Made by a program: the position numbers and the translations under genes. Below the pieces are notes generated by a model. The model made no database searches. It was not told the DNA's origin and was given only the letters and a program-made list of their open reading frames with translations. A stretch of 64,000 bases of DNA, from contig NZ_JAIBHJ010000001.1 of assembly GCF_021278025.1 (NCBI RefSeq), forward strand, positions 155,508 through 219,507, in the 5' to 3' direction. This DNA is from Motilimonas sp. E26 (lineage in GTDB: Bacteria; Pseudomonadota; Gammaproteobacteria; Enterobacterales; CBDFNC01). Below are positions 45,621 to 55,139 of this stretch, in pieces; the stretch's first letter is position 1; every line of letters starts with the position of its first letter.

Positions 45621-46742
45621 TTAAAGTGTTTTGAGGTATATTCGAATGGTTGTGGCTAACCCTTCCGCAGCTAAGTAAGGCACACCATTGCCAATAGTCT
45701 TGAACATATCCGACAGAGTCATGGTCGGTGGCAACTGGAAGTCTCTCGGCAAGGATTGGATAGCCAAGGCTTCTGCTGCACTCAGTCTTCGCGATTTGTA
45801 AGGGTGCAAGTGCACCTCATTATTACCATAAGCAGCAGTCGGTGAGTACCTAAACCGATGTAATCTCTTGAAAGATTTTTTACTATCATCACCTTCTTGG
45901 ATAGTTTTGAATTTGTCTGAATACGGTTTGAAATGATGTTTACTATTAGGGTGTTTGCTTACTTCGTTTTTCTTAAACCAATGTTCAACCGTTAGCTCAC
46001 TAAACTTTGCAAGATGTTTAGGCATCTGACGCTTAGAGTTCTCTTTGTATGCAGAAATTTTCGGCCAAACAGACTTGTCCAGAACCTCTACTTTAGCGAA
46101 CTTAACTTCACGTTCCCAGTGAAAATCCGCCTTTAGTTGATCATTAGATAACTCAGGGACGACATGCTTTCGGTGTACCCCAAACATCAAAATACGATCT
46201 CTGTCTTGAGGAACCCCAAATTCAATACAGTTGGTCAACCTTTCCGTAAGAACATAGCCGGATTCTTGAAGCTTCATCTTCATCACCTCGTAAAACGCTC
46301 TATGCTTAACCGTTCGCCAAAGACCCTTTACGTTTTCAAACAAAAAGAAATCTGGTTGATTCTTAATAATTGAGTCGATATAGACCCTAGTTAACACTCC
46401 GTTATCACCGTCAGAACCTTTGTTCTTACCCGCAACAGAGAAATCAGGGCATGGGGGCCCGCCAATGAACCCAGTAAGAGCTTCTTTCTTAGCTTTTGTT
46501 ACCAGTTGAGTTAGGTGGCCTGCCTCCTCACCAGTTACGAGATCATCTATTGAACCATGGTAGTAACCATATTTGGGCTCAGGAATGCCCATTTGTTCTC
46601 TGGAGTACTTATATGCGTCCAGAAAAGGCTTATGAAATTCGTTGATAAAACGCACGTCAAAACCGGAGCGTTCGAAGCCCAAATCTAAAAATCCACTACC
46701 AGAGAAAAAAGAGAAAATTATTGGTCGTTGTTGAGGTGACAA
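45621..46742 (-). CDS. DNA (cytosine-5-)-methyltransferase (373 aa)
   Basis: A C5-cytosine DNA methyltransferase. Motif I is FFSGSGFLDLGFERSGF, motif IV with the catalytic cysteine GFIGGPPCPDFS, motif VI ENVKG, motif VIII FGVPQDRDRI and motif X IGNGVPYLAAEG. The target-recognition region lies between about residues 200 and 320; its site cannot be read from sequence. The start is a TTG preceded by AAAGG. No partner restriction gene of standard type is adjacent, but the DUF262-ATPase operon is immediately downstream, so it may provide self-protection or be an orphan. It is not E. coli-type dcm by context. Confidence 0.93.
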   Translation of the reverse strand: MSPQQRPIIFSFFSGSGFLDLGFERSGFDVRFINEFHKPFLDAYKYSREQMGIPEPKYGYYHGSIDDLVTGEEAGHLTQLVTKAKKEALTGFIGGPPCPDFSVAGKNKGSDGDNGVLTRVYIDSIIKNQPDFFLFENVKGLWRTVKHRAFYEVMKMKLQESGYVLTERLTNCIEFGVPQDRDRILMFGVHRKHVVPELSNDQLKADFHWEREVKFAKVEVLDKSVWPKISAYKENSKRQMPKHLAKFSELTVEHWFKKNEVSKHPNSKHHFKPYSDKFKTIQEGDDSKKSFKRLHRFRYSPTAAYGNNEVHLHPYKSRRLSAAEALAIQSLPRDFQLPPTMTLSDMFKTIGNGVPYLAAEGLATTIRIYLKTL

Positions 46743-46959
46743 ATGAAAGCCTTTCTAATTGACAACACTATCGGTAAATACTGCCCAGCCTGTCATAATA
46801 AATCATAGATACGACGGCTAAAACATGATTCTACTTTAGATAGCGTGTTTCGCGACTGTTACAAGTAGCGACATAAAACATTAGAGAACATATTAACACA
46901 TTCACACTGTTTTTATATACAGAAAAATAATCCTGCTATGTCTATCCGCAACTAAATTG
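46743..46959. other. Upstream region of the cytosine methyltransferase gene
   Basis: This AT-rich stretch lies between the methyltransferase start and the intron remnant and should contain the methyltransferase promoter. No gene or clear structured element is seen. Confidence 0.4.
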
Positions 46960-47232
46960 ATGGCTCCAATAAGCCATGATGATAAGACTGCAACCCAAAC
47001 TGACGTTAGGGTGGTAATCCCTACGAAGCATTAGGTTATTCCATCTGTTGCTAGGTTACCAACTCTGGGTTGGTCCTATTATCAGCCGATTTCTGTTCAT
47101 CACAGCCAATTTTGCAATTTGCTTCCTTCAGATTTCACCTCACGGTGAGCTCCCTTGCATAGACTAAAAATTCTCGCTCGTCAGAGCCTGTTGAGAACTT
47201 TTCCCCTAGACCAACCCCATACTCGGGGCAAC
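46960..47232 (-). mobile_element. Truncated group II intron 5' fragment (domain I remnant)
   Basis: Read on the minus strand, the segment starts GTTGCCCCGAGTATGGGG, then has CTAGGGGAAAAGTTC, CACCGTGAGGTGAAATCTG, AAGGAAGC and GAACAGAAATCGGC. To my recollection these blocks occur in this order at the 5' end of bacterial group II introns related to class C. It begins a few bases after the T run of the symporter terminator, the typical insertion position of class C introns. No reverse transcriptase or domain V follows, so only the 5' part remains. The left limit is approximate. Confidence 0.65.
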
Positions 47233-47238
47233 AACAAA

Positions 47239-47262
47239 AAAACCCAGCTCGCGCTGGGTTTT
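47239..47262 (-). terminator. Terminator of the symporter operon
   Basis: AAAACCCAGC and GCTGGGTTTT pair around a 4-nt loop 24 nt after the symporter stop; a run of seven T residues follows on the minus strand. The intron remnant starts just behind it. Confidence 0.9.
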
Positions 47263-47285
47263 AACTTATTAAGAAAGGTTAACTC

Positions 47286-48992
47286 TTAGTGGTCTATTGC
47301 AGCGCCCGCTCCTTTCGGATAACGAATGCTTTCAACCATGTCTTGCACATCTTGTGGTGTTTCTGCTGTCACTTTGTTCACCGCAATGGCTACTACAAAG
47401 TTCAGAATCATGCCAAGGGTACCAATACCTTCTGGCGAGATACCAAACCACCAGTTATCTGGCGTGTTCATTTCAGGGTTAATGAACTTGAAGAACACGA
47501 TGTAAGCAGTAGTGAATACGATACCTGAAATCATACCCGCAATGGCACCTTCTTTATTCATCTTTTTATAGAAGATACCTAAGATGATGGCTGGGAAGAA
47601 GGACGAGGCCGCCAGACCAAACGCAAAGGCAACCACCTGTGCCACGAACCCTGGTGGATTGATCCCCATATAGCCCGCAGCAATAACAGCACCTACAGCA
47701 CTTAATCGCGCGGCAAGCAGTTCTTGTTTTTCCGTCATATCAGGCTTGAGGCCTTTTTTCAGTAAGTCATGGGCCACCGAAGTTGAGATAACCAATAACA
47801 AACCTGCAGCTGTTGATAATGCCGCCGCTAAACCACCCGCAGCTAAGAGTGCAACCACCCAATTTGGTAAGTTTGCTAGCTCTGGTGAAGCCAATACAAT
47901 GATATCGCGGTTAATGTCCATTTCGTTGCGGGCATCACCTGAGTAGAACATGCGGCCATCACCGTTTTTATCTTCCCACTTAACGAGACCTGTTTTTTCC
48001 CAGTTAGTTACCCAACCAGGAGCTTGCTCAGCAGAAACGCCTTTTAAGTCTGGTCCATTGATTGAATCAATCATGTTAACTCGAGCAAACGCTGCAACAG
48101 CTGGCGCGGTAGTGTAAAGGATGGCAATAAAGATTAATGCCCAGCCCGCAGAGATGCGCGCATCTTTTACTTTCGGTACAGTGAAGAAACGAATGATTAC
48201 GTGTGGTAGACCCGCTGTACCCACCATTAGCGCCGCAGTAATAAAGAACACGTCAACCATGGATTTGGAGCCATCGGTATACTGGTTAAAGCCGAGCTCA
48301 GCAGACAGTCCATCAATTTTATCCAGTAAGTACATACCAGATCCATCAGCCATGGTGCTACCAAAACCAAGTTGTGGCACTGGGTTACCTGTCATCATAA
48401 TTGATGTGAAGATTGCAGGTACCATAAAGGCAAAGATCAACACACAATATTGAGCAACTTGAGTATAGGTAATGCCTTTCATGCCACCCATTACCGCGTA
48501 GAAAAACACGATACACATACCGATGATGATACCCATGTTGATATCAACTTCGAGGAAGCGTGAAAACACCACACCCACGCCACGCATTTGACCTGCAACG
48601 TAAGTAAAGGATACAAAAATTGCACAGAAAACAGCTACCATACGCGCAGTTTGCGAGTAATAACGGTCACCTATGAAATCTGGCACGGTAAATTTACCGA
48701 ACTTACGTAAGTAAGGAGCAAGACACAAAGCGAGCAGTACATAACCGCCGGTCCAACCCATTAAGTAAACGCCGCCATCATAACCGATAAAAGAAATGAT
48801 ACCGGCCATTGAGATAAACGATGCTGCTGACATCCAATCAGCCGCCGTCGCCATACCGTTTGCAATGGGGTGAACACCACCACCTGCAACATAAAACTCG
48901 CCCGTTGAGGCTGCACGTGCCCAAATGGCAATACCGATATATAGAGCAAACGTAATGCCGACTAATATAAAGGTCCAGGTTTGAATATCCAT
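47286..48992 (-). CDS. Sodium:solute symporter, VC_2705 (ActP-like) subfamily (568 aa)
   Basis: A sodium/solute symporter related to acetate permease ActP. It has about thirteen hydrophobic segments, a conserved start (MDIQTWTFILVGITFALYIG) and the SSF signature-like stretch GGLAAALSTAAGLLLVISTS. A soluble insertion around residues 320-360 (KWEDKNGDGRMFYSGDARNE) is typical of this subfamily. It follows the small DUF4212 subunit gene by 10 nt, the usual pairing. The substrate is probably a short-chain organic acid such as acetate. Confidence 0.9.
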   Translation of the reverse strand: MDIQTWTFILVGITFALYIGIAIWARAASTGEFYVAGGGVHPIANGMATAADWMSAASFISMAGIISFIGYDGGVYLMGWTGGYVLLALCLAPYLRKFGKFTVPDFIGDRYYSQTARMVAVFCAIFVSFTYVAGQMRGVGVVFSRFLEVDINMGIIIGMCIVFFYAVMGGMKGITYTQVAQYCVLIFAFMVPAIFTSIMMTGNPVPQLGFGSTMADGSGMYLLDKIDGLSAELGFNQYTDGSKSMVDVFFITAALMVGTAGLPHVIIRFFTVPKVKDARISAGWALIFIAILYTTAPAVAAFARVNMIDSINGPDLKGVSAEQAPGWVTNWEKTGLVKWEDKNGDGRMFYSGDARNEMDINRDIIVLASPELANLPNWVVALLAAGGLAAALSTAAGLLLVISTSVAHDLLKKGLKPDMTEKQELLAARLSAVGAVIAAGYMGINPPGFVAQVVAFAFGLAASSFFPAIILGIFYKKMNKEGAIAGMISGIVFTTAYIVFFKFINPEMNTPDNWWFGISPEGIGTLGMILNFVVAIAVNKVTAETPQDVQDMVESIRYPKGAGAAIDH

Positions 48993-49002
48993 ATGTTAAC
49001 CC

Positions 49003-49266
49003 CTACTCTTCTACGTTATATTTTTTATCGAGCTGGTTCATTTTTGCTACGTACACAAAAATCAGAACCACGAAGGTGTAAATTGAGCCTTGTTGTGCAA
49101 ACCAAAAGCCTAACTTAAAACCGCCTAGTGAAATTTGATTGAGTGGCTCAACCAATAAAATGCCAAAGCCATAAGAGACTGCAAACCAAACAGCAAGCAG
49201 GATCCCCATGATTTTTAGGTTTTCACCCCAATAGCGTTTTGCCATGTCTTTATTTTCGAAAGCCAT
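49003..49266 (-). CDS. DUF4212 small membrane subunit of the symporter (87 aa)
   Basis: A small protein with two membrane helices (ILLAVWFAVSYGFGILLVEPL and an IYTFVVLIFVYVAKM segment). It is the regular upstream partner of VC_2705-type sodium:solute symporters. Start and length fit the family. It lies 10 nt before the symporter gene and has a good ribosome-binding site (AAGGAG). Confidence 0.92.
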   Translation of the reverse strand: MAFENKDMAKRYWGENLKIMGILLAVWFAVSYGFGILLVEPLNQISLGGFKLGFWFAQQGSIYTFVVLIFVYVAKMNQLDKKYNVEE

Positions 49267-49484
49267 TGCGCTCTCCTTAAAATGTTAATAGGTTGTTGCA
49301 TAAATAACATTAAATGTAAAAACTCAATAAGAAACTTAGACTTTAGTAGAAATTATGTTTTTTCAGTTGCTTATGGCCTGAATTTGTAAAAATTCGTTAG
49401 CTAGATCGCTTTAGAGCTCGATGATAAGGATGTTTTTTATTGTAAGAAGGGAGGCAAGCATCTTTTTTCAGGCATAAAAAGCAG

Positions 49485-49509
49485 AAAAGCCAGCAATCAG
49501 CTGGCTTTT
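49485..49509 (-). terminator. Terminator of the solute-binding protein gene
   Basis: AAAAGCCAGC and GCTGGCTTTT form a perfect 10-bp stem with a 5-nt loop, 23 nt after the stop codon. Confidence 0.85.
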
Positions 49510-49531
49510 CATCGTTTCAAGGTTGTAAAAC

Positions 49532-50401
49532 CTAGAGTAGTTTCTGCCAATCTTTGACCTTAGTATTAAAGAAACCAGAGTCTTCATAAGCTTGTTTAAC
49601 AAGTCCCTTATCTTTCATTATTGCTATACCGCGATCTAAGGCCTCCGCAACTGCTTTGCCTTGTGGGTGACGTTTTGATATTGCAAAATGACGTGAGCCT
49701 TGCAAACCTATTTTTAAATTTGGAATAGGGATGAGCTTGACACCTTCGGGATCAAATGACATGTCAGGCGTGGGTTGAAATGGCGCAAGCAAAAAATCTG
49801 CGCGTCCAATATTGACCATTTTAACCATCGACGACCATTTAACCGTGTTGATGAGCTTACGCATTTTCATCGCATTTAAAGTTTGCCAATCAATGATCCA
49901 AGCCTTACTTGATACCGCTATCAAACTACGAACTTCGTCCATCCCTTTTGCTTTCAGGGCTGTTTTGTTGCTTTCTATGGTGTATAAGCCTGCCTCAAAC
50001 TGACCATTTTCTATAATAGGCTCTGACACATACAGTAGCTCTTCACTACTGGTCAGTAAATCTAGCCAAATTGAGTTACCGGCGAGTACTGCACGACCAG
50101 CCAATACTTGCTTAATAATACGAGCATGCGAGTCTGCGGTGATAAAACGAACTGGTGTATCAATCCCACCAAACTTAAGCGCTTGTTGTACTAAGACTAC
50201 TTCGACGACATCACGTCTTGCACCATTACCAACATAGCTCGTCATTGTTAACGGATTACGCCCGGCAATATAGCTTTCGTAATCTGCTTTTACGTCTGCG
50301 GGCAACACGATGATCAGTTGGTCAGACTTTTGCGGTGCCGCCCACACTTGTAATGAAAATACACTGAAAAACAGGGAAACAAGTATCAAAAAGGTTTTCA
50401 C
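49532..50401 (-). CDS. Periplasmic substrate-binding protein, SBP_bac_3-like (289 aa)
   Basis: The protein has a signal peptide (MKTFLILVSLFFSVFSLQVWA) and then a two-lobed binding-protein-like sequence with VRFITADSHARIIKQVLAGRAV and DFLLAPFQPTPDM. The similarity to amino-acid-type solute-binding proteins is moderate. No ABC permease or ATPase genes are adjacent, so it may be an orphan receptor or serve a sensory role. It has its own terminator. Confidence 0.7.
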   Translation of the reverse strand: MKTFLILVSLFFSVFSLQVWAAPQKSDQLIIVLPADVKADYESYIAGRNPLTMTSYVGNGARRDVVEVVLVQQALKFGGIDTPVRFITADSHARIIKQVLAGRAVLAGNSIWLDLLTSSEELLYVSEPIIENGQFEAGLYTIESNKTALKAKGMDEVRSLIAVSSKAWIIDWQTLNAMKMRKLINTVKWSSMVKMVNIGRADFLLAPFQPTPDMSFDPEGVKLIPIPNLKIGLQGSRHFAISKRHPQGKAVAEALDRGIAIMKDKGLVKQAYEDSGFFNTKVKDWQKLL

Positions 50402-50685
50402 TCAAATCACTCCATATTACCGAAGAAGAAACGCGCTAATAATCTCTAGTGTGACTGTATTTACTCTCAAGTTAAAGACAATAGGTCATTCTTTATGATG
50501 GATCTCATATATTTCCCTTAGCCACGACTAGTTAAAAGTTCTGTAAAATACGTAAAATAACATTAATTTCAGTATCTAATGCTACCGTTAGATAAAAAAC
50601 AGACTGGAATGAAAATATGTTGCACAATATTGAATTTCAAAGCCAAATAAACAAATATTCATCAAACTTTTAAAAAGTGTGGGTT
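50402..50685. other. Intergenic region between binding-protein and ion-channel genes
   Basis: An AT-rich stretch with divergent promoters expected for the two flanking genes. No structured element or recognised regulatory site was found. Confidence 0.35.
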
Positions 50686-50781
50686 ATGCCAATTAGCAAA
50701 AAATTCAATGGCTTAATTCAACCCTTTTCAGACGATTTTAGTTCCAGTTTTACTCAACAAATTGCTAGACGAGTTATTTAA
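50686..50781 (+). CDS. Possible 31-aa leader peptide upstream of the ion channel gene
   Basis: A short frame starting MPISKKFNGLIQPFSDDFS ends two bases before the ion-channel ATG, so translation of the two could be coupled. It is preceded only by a weak GTGGG motif. The peptide has no recognisable family. It could be a chance frame. Confidence 0.3.
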   Translation: MPISKKFNGLIQPFSDDFSSSFTQQIARRVI

Positions 50782-50783
50782 AA

Positions 50784-51599
50784 ATGAGCAAAGAACAGAT
50801 TTTTGAGATTATATTTGGCACCCACAGCGCAGCTGGTCGCCGGTTTGATATCTGCTTAATTGTGGCAATTTTTGCCAGTGTGCTAGTAGTTATTCTCGAC
50901 TCTGTCCCCATGCTCTCACTACAATATCATCGCTACTTTTATTATGCAGAATGGTTCTTTACACTGCTGTTTACCCTCGAGTACGCGGTACGTCTCTATG
51001 TCTCACCTAAGCCTAAAGTATACGCTTTTAGCTTCTATGGCATTATCGATTTGTTGTCTATCCTACCGGCATTTATTTCTTTGTTGTTCCCTGGCGCCAA
51101 CTATTTGATGATCATACGTATTATGCGTGTATTGCGTATATTCCGTGTGTTAAAGCTGTTTCGCTACCTGCAAGAAGCAAATACCTTATTTCGTTCTTTG
51201 ATCGCCTCAAAACGGAAAATTTTAGTTTTTCTTTTTTCGGTGGCGTTATTAATCGTCATTTTCGGTTGTTTGATGTACCTCATTGAAGGGCCAGAAAATG
51301 GCTTTACCAGCATTCCAAAAAGTATTTACTGGGCCATCGTCACCATCACGACGGTTGGCTACGGTGATATCAGCCCGAGTACTCCGCTAGGACAAACCCT
51401 AGCCTCCATTACCATGTTAGTGGGCTATGCCATCCTGGCTGTGCCAACGGGGATTATAACGGCTGAGCTTGCACAAGAAATTCACCGTGAGCGCCACCTT
51501 ATTCATTGTGATCATTGCGATCGTAGTGGGCATGATCTTGACGCAAAATTTTGCAACCATTGTGGCACTGAACTACCGCCGAAAGGAGTTAATAATTGA
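50784..51599 (+). CDS. Voltage-gated-type potassium/ion channel with zinc-ribbon tail (271 aa)
   Basis: A six-helix channel subunit. The S4-like voltage sensor IIRIMRVLRIFRVLKLFRYL has regularly spaced arginines, and the selectivity filter TTVGYGD lies in the pore loop. After S6 the tail carries two CxxC pairs (CDHCDRSGHDL and FCNHCGTELP), forming a zinc ribbon. It probably conducts K+. It is followed by a 314-nt gap, so it is likely a single gene or coupled to the short upstream frame. Confidence 0.92.
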   Translation: MSKEQIFEIIFGTHSAAGRRFDICLIVAIFASVLVVILDSVPMLSLQYHRYFYYAEWFFTLLFTLEYAVRLYVSPKPKVYAFSFYGIIDLLSILPAFISLLFPGANYLMIIRIMRVLRIFRVLKLFRYLQEANTLFRSLIASKRKILVFLFSVALLIVIFGCLMYLIEGPENGFTSIPKSIYWAIVTITTVGYGDISPSTPLGQTLASITMLVGYAILAVPTGIITAELAQEIHRERHLIHCDHCDRSGHDLDAKFCNHCGTELPPKGVNN

Positions 51600-51913
51600 C
51601 CAGCTTAGATACTTTAAGGGGACAGGAACAGCAAGTGAAATAAATAACCGTTAAGATTAGCAAACATTATTACGAAGACAAAAAAAATACTGTAAATAGA
51701 AAAAATTGCTTTAAAAACACTCCTTTAATAAGGCAATTTTCAAACTTACAGCTAGGCTTATAAACAGAGCATTCCTCTGGCTACAAACTTCGCTGGGTAA
51801 ACGGAATCTTTCTTGAATCAGGGATCCATTTTCATATGGGCAGGCAAATAACAGTCTTATAAACGAACTTTAATGGTGTCATTGGAGTTTGCATAACTGA
51901 GGGAGTGTAGGTT
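51600..51913. promoter_or_regulatory. Upstream region of the prkA-yeaH-spoVR operon
   Basis: The gap should contain the operon promoter. In E. coli yeaGH responds to stationary-phase and nitrogen signals, but I saw no well-spaced sigma-54 site here. A GAGGGAGTG ribosome-binding region lies just before prkA. No gene is seen. Confidence 0.35.
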
Positions 51914-53836
51914 ATGAGCATTTTTGAGCATTATAAATCACGTTACGAAGAAGCAAGAGAAGAAGAGTTCAGCATTAGCGAGTATTTGGACTTATGCCGC
52001 GAAGACAGAAGTGTTTATGCCTCTGCGTCCGAACGCCTGCTCATTGCAATTGGTGAGCCAGAGACCATAGATACCGCAAAGGACCCAGTCTTAAGCCGTA
52101 TTTTTTCCAATCGGTTAATTCACCGCTACCCCGCGTTTAAAGACTTTTACGGCATGGAAGAAGCCATCGAGCAGATAGTTTCTTACCTTAAACATGCTTC
52201 ACAAGGCTTAGAAGAGCGTAAGCAGATACTTTATTTACTCGGCCCTGTCGGTGGCGGTAAATCATCTTTAGCTGAGAAGCTCAAGCAATTAATGCAAAAA
52301 GTACCTATTTATAAACTCAAAGGATCGCCCGTTAACGATAGCCCATTGTGTTTATTTGACCCCGCTGAAGACGGTAATTTACTTAAAAGTGAATACGGTA
52401 TTCCGCCACGATATTTGCAAAATATTATGTCCCCATGGGCAGCAAAACGCTTAAAAGAATACGGTGGCGACATTAGTCAGTTTAAAGTAGTTAAAGTTTA
52501 CCCTTCTATTCTCAACCAGTTAGGCATCGCAAAAACTGAACCCGGCGATGAAAATAACCAAGATATTTCATCATTAGTCGGCAAGGTAGATATTCGTCAG
52601 TTAGAGCACTACGCGCAAGACGATGCCGATGCTTATGCCTATTCCGGCGCTTTATGCCGTGCCAACCAAGGCTTAATGGAATTTGTCGAAATGTTTAAGG
52701 CGCCGATCAAGGTGTTACATCCCCTATTAACTGCGACCCAAGAAGGTAACTATAACGGCACCGAAGGCTTATCTGCCTTGCCGTTTGAAGGTATTATTCT
52801 AGCCCACTCCAATGAATCAGAGTGGACAGCATTTAGAAATAATAAAAATAACGAGGCGTTTTTAGACCGCGTATATATAGTTAAAGTCCCTTATTGTTTA
52901 CGTGTTACTGAAGAAGTTAAAATTTATAAAAAACTCCTTAATAACAGTGAATTAATTGGAGAAAAATGTGCTCCCGGCACATTAGAAACCTTGGCCCAAT
53001 TCTCTATTTTGTCACGGATAAAAGAGCCTGAAAACTCCAGCATTTACTCTAAGATGCGGGTGTACGATGGCGAAAGCTTAAAAGACACCGATCCTAAAGC
53101 AAAGTCTTATCAAGAATACCGAGATTTCGCGGGTATCGACGAAGGCATGACAGGTTTATCGACTCGGTTTGCGTTTAAAATACTGTCTCGTGTATTTAAC
53201 TTTGATGAAACAGAGATTGCTGCCAATCCGGTGCATTTATTCTACGTACTAGAACAACAAATAGAGCGCGAGCAGTTTTCCAATGAAGTTGCTGAACGCT
53301 ACTTAGAATTTTTAAAAGGCTATTTAACGCCTAAGTACGTTGAGTTCATCGGTAAAGAAATTCAAACCGCTTACCTTGAGTCTTATTCCGAATATGGCCA
53401 AAACATCTTTGACCGTTATGTCACTTATGCCGATTTTTGGATCCAAGACCAAGAGTTCAGAGATCCTGAAACAGGTCAGTTATTTGATCGCGCCGCCCTA
53501 AACAGTGAATTGGAAAAAATTGAGAAGCCCGCGGGGATAAGTAACCCGAAAGATTTCCGTAACGAAATCGTCAATTTCGTGTTGCGTGCGCGGGCGGGTA
53601 ACCAAGGCAAAAATCCCAATTGGACCAGTTATGAGAAACTGCGCACCGTGATCGAGAAGAAAATGTTCTCCAATACGGAAGACTTACTACCTGTTATTTC
53701 CTTTAACGGTAAAACTTCTGCCGATGATCAGAAAAAACACGATGATTTTGTTGCCCGTATGATGGAAAAAGGCTACACCCGCAAACAAGTTAGGTTGCTG
53801 GCTGAATGGTATTTACGCGTGCGAAAAGCGTCGTAA
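51914..53836 (+). CDS. prkA: PrkA-type serine protein kinase / AAA+ protein YeaG (640 aa)
   Basis: PrkA/YeaG joins an AAA+ ATPase-like domain to a C-terminal kinase-related domain and works in stress adaptation with YeaH and SpoVR. Walker A is [16 protein letters not shown] (about residues 107-122). The start [20 protein letters not shown] and the length of 640 match the E. coli protein closely. It is the first gene of a three-gene operon; yeaH follows after 25 nt. Confidence 0.95.
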   Translation: MSIFEHYKSRYEEAREEEFSISEYLDLCREDRSVYASASERLLIAIGEPETIDTAKDPVLSRIFSNRLIHRYPAFKDFYGMEEAIEQIVSYLKHASQGLEERKQILYLLGPVGGGKSSLAEKLKQLMQKVPIYKLKGSPVNDSPLCLFDPAEDGNLLKSEYGIPPRYLQNIMSPWAAKRLKEYGGDISQFKVVKVYPSILNQLGIAKTEPGDENNQDISSLVGKVDIRQLEHYAQDDADAYAYSGALCRANQGLMEFVEMFKAPIKVLHPLLTATQEGNYNGTEGLSALPFEGIILAHSNESEWTAFRNNKNNEAFLDRVYIVKVPYCLRVTEEVKIYKKLLNNSELIGEKCAPGTLETLAQFSILSRIKEPENSSIYSKMRVYDGESLKDTDPKAKSYQEYRDFAGIDEGMTGLSTRFAFKILSRVFNFDETEIAANPVHLFYVLEQQIEREQFSNEVAERYLEFLKGYLTPKYVEFIGKEIQTAYLESYSEYGQNIFDRYVTYADFWIQDQEFRDPETGQLFDRAALNSELEKIEKPAGISNPKDFRNEIVNFVLRARAGNQGKNPNWTSYEKLRTVIEKKMFSNTEDLLPVISFNGKTSADDQKKHDDFVARMMEKGYTRKQVRLLAEWYLRVRKAS

Positions 53837-53861
53837 GCACCATTATTTTAGGGGGACGTTT

Positions 53862-55130
53862 ATGTCACATTTTATTGATCGGCGGTTAAATTCAAAAAAT
53901 AAAAGCACAGTTAATCGCCAACGCTTTATGCGACGATATAAAAAGCAAATAAAACATGCAGTATCTGAGGCGGTAACCCAAAGAAGTATTCAAGACGTCA
54001 CTTCGGGTGAAAGTATCAGTATCCCACAAAAAGATTTATCGGAACCTTTTTTTCACCAAGGTACTGGTGGTAAACGTGGCCGAGTTCACCCGGGCAATGA
54101 CAGTTTTGTCACTGGCGACAAAATTAAACGCCCGCCGCCCCAAGGCGGCGCAGGCAGTGGCGAAGGCGAAGCGAGCGACCAAGGTGAAGGGAGTGATGAC
54201 TTTGTTTTTCAGATTTCGAAAGATGAATATTTAGATTTATTATTTGAAGATCTTGCTTTGCCTAATCTTGAGCAAAAGCAATTAGACAAACTGATTGAAT
54301 ACAAAACTTATCGCGCGGGTTTTACCTCCGATGGTGTTCCCGCCAATATAAACATTGTACGTTCATTACAAAATTCTTTGTTACGTCGGACTGCGTTAGG
54401 TGCGGGAAAAAAACGACGCATCAATGAACTAGAGCAACAGATAAACGAGCTAAGACAAGTAAAAAAGCCAAATCTGATTTTAATAGCAGAATTAGAACAG
54501 GAGGTTGAAACCCTTAAAAACAGGGTCCGTCATTTACCTTTTATCGATACCTTTGACCTTAAATTTAATAACTTTGTACAACGCCCGGTGCCCAGTAGCC
54601 AAGCCGTTATGTTTTGTTTGATGGACGTATCAGGCTCGATGGATCAAGCGACAAAAGAAATGGCAAAGCGCTTCTACGTTTTACTCTATTTATTTCTCAC
54701 CCGCAGTTATCAGCATATTGAAGTGGTTTTTATTCGCCATCATACCCAAGCTAAAGAAGTGGATGAGCAAGAGTTCTTTTACTCACAAGAAACGGGCGGC
54801 ACTATCGTATCCAGCGCGTTAAAGTTAATGCATGAAATAGTGCAAGAGCGCTACCCCGAAAATCAATGGAACATTTATGCAGCCCAAGCATCAGATGGCG
54901 ATAACTGGGCAGATGATTCGCCAACTTGCAGAGCGCTACTGGAAGATAAGTTACTTCCTTGGCTGCGCTATTACGCCTACATTGAAATTACTAATCGCCC
55001 TCATCAGTCCCTATGGCGTGAATATGAGAAATTAACTCAAACACACCCTGAATTTGCGATGCAACATATCCGCAGCATTAACGATATTTTCCCTGTATTT
55101 AGGGAGTTATTTAAGAAGCAAGCTGCTTAG
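53862..55130 (+). CDS. yeaH: YeaH/YhbH family protein, DUF444 (422 aa)
   Basis: The protein has an N-terminal [21 protein letters not shown] segment, a low-complexity Gly/Glu-rich linker (about residues 95-115) and a von Willebrand A-like domain containing [19 protein letters not shown] (about 252). It is the usual partner of PrkA/YeaG and is thought to act in the same stress pathway; the exact biochemical role is unknown. It precedes spoVR by 9 nt. Confidence 0.94.
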   Translation: MSHFIDRRLNSKNKSTVNRQRFMRRYKKQIKHAVSEAVTQRSIQDVTSGESISIPQKDLSEPFFHQGTGGKRGRVHPGNDSFVTGDKIKRPPPQGGAGSGEGEASDQGEGSDDFVFQISKDEYLDLLFEDLALPNLEQKQLDKLIEYKTYRAGFTSDGVPANINIVRSLQNSLLRRTALGAGKKRRINELEQQINELRQVKKPNLILIAELEQEVETLKNRVRHLPFIDTFDLKFNNFVQRPVPSSQAVMFCLMDVSGSMDQATKEMAKRFYVLLYLFLTRSYQHIEVVFIRHHTQAKEVDEQEFFYSQETGGTIVSSALKLMHEIVQERYPENQWNIYAAQASDGDNWADDSPTCRALLEDKLLPWLRYYAYIEITNRPHQSLWREYEKLTQTHPEFAMQHIRSINDIFPVFRELFKKQAA

Positions 55131-55139
55131 GAAGGGAAT

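Noticed and set aside
40981-47285. An integrative element with att sites
   Set aside because: No integrase, flanking direct repeat or tRNA target could be found; the only mobile trace is the intron fragment.
51469-51654. A 61-codon frame overlapping the end of the ion-channel gene
   Set aside because: It lies out of frame over the conserved zinc-ribbon tail and has no recognisable features, so it is treated as a shadow.
51870-51900. A sigma-54 promoter before prkA
   Set aside because: A TTTGCAT resembling a -12 element is present, but no GG lies ten bases upstream of its GC.
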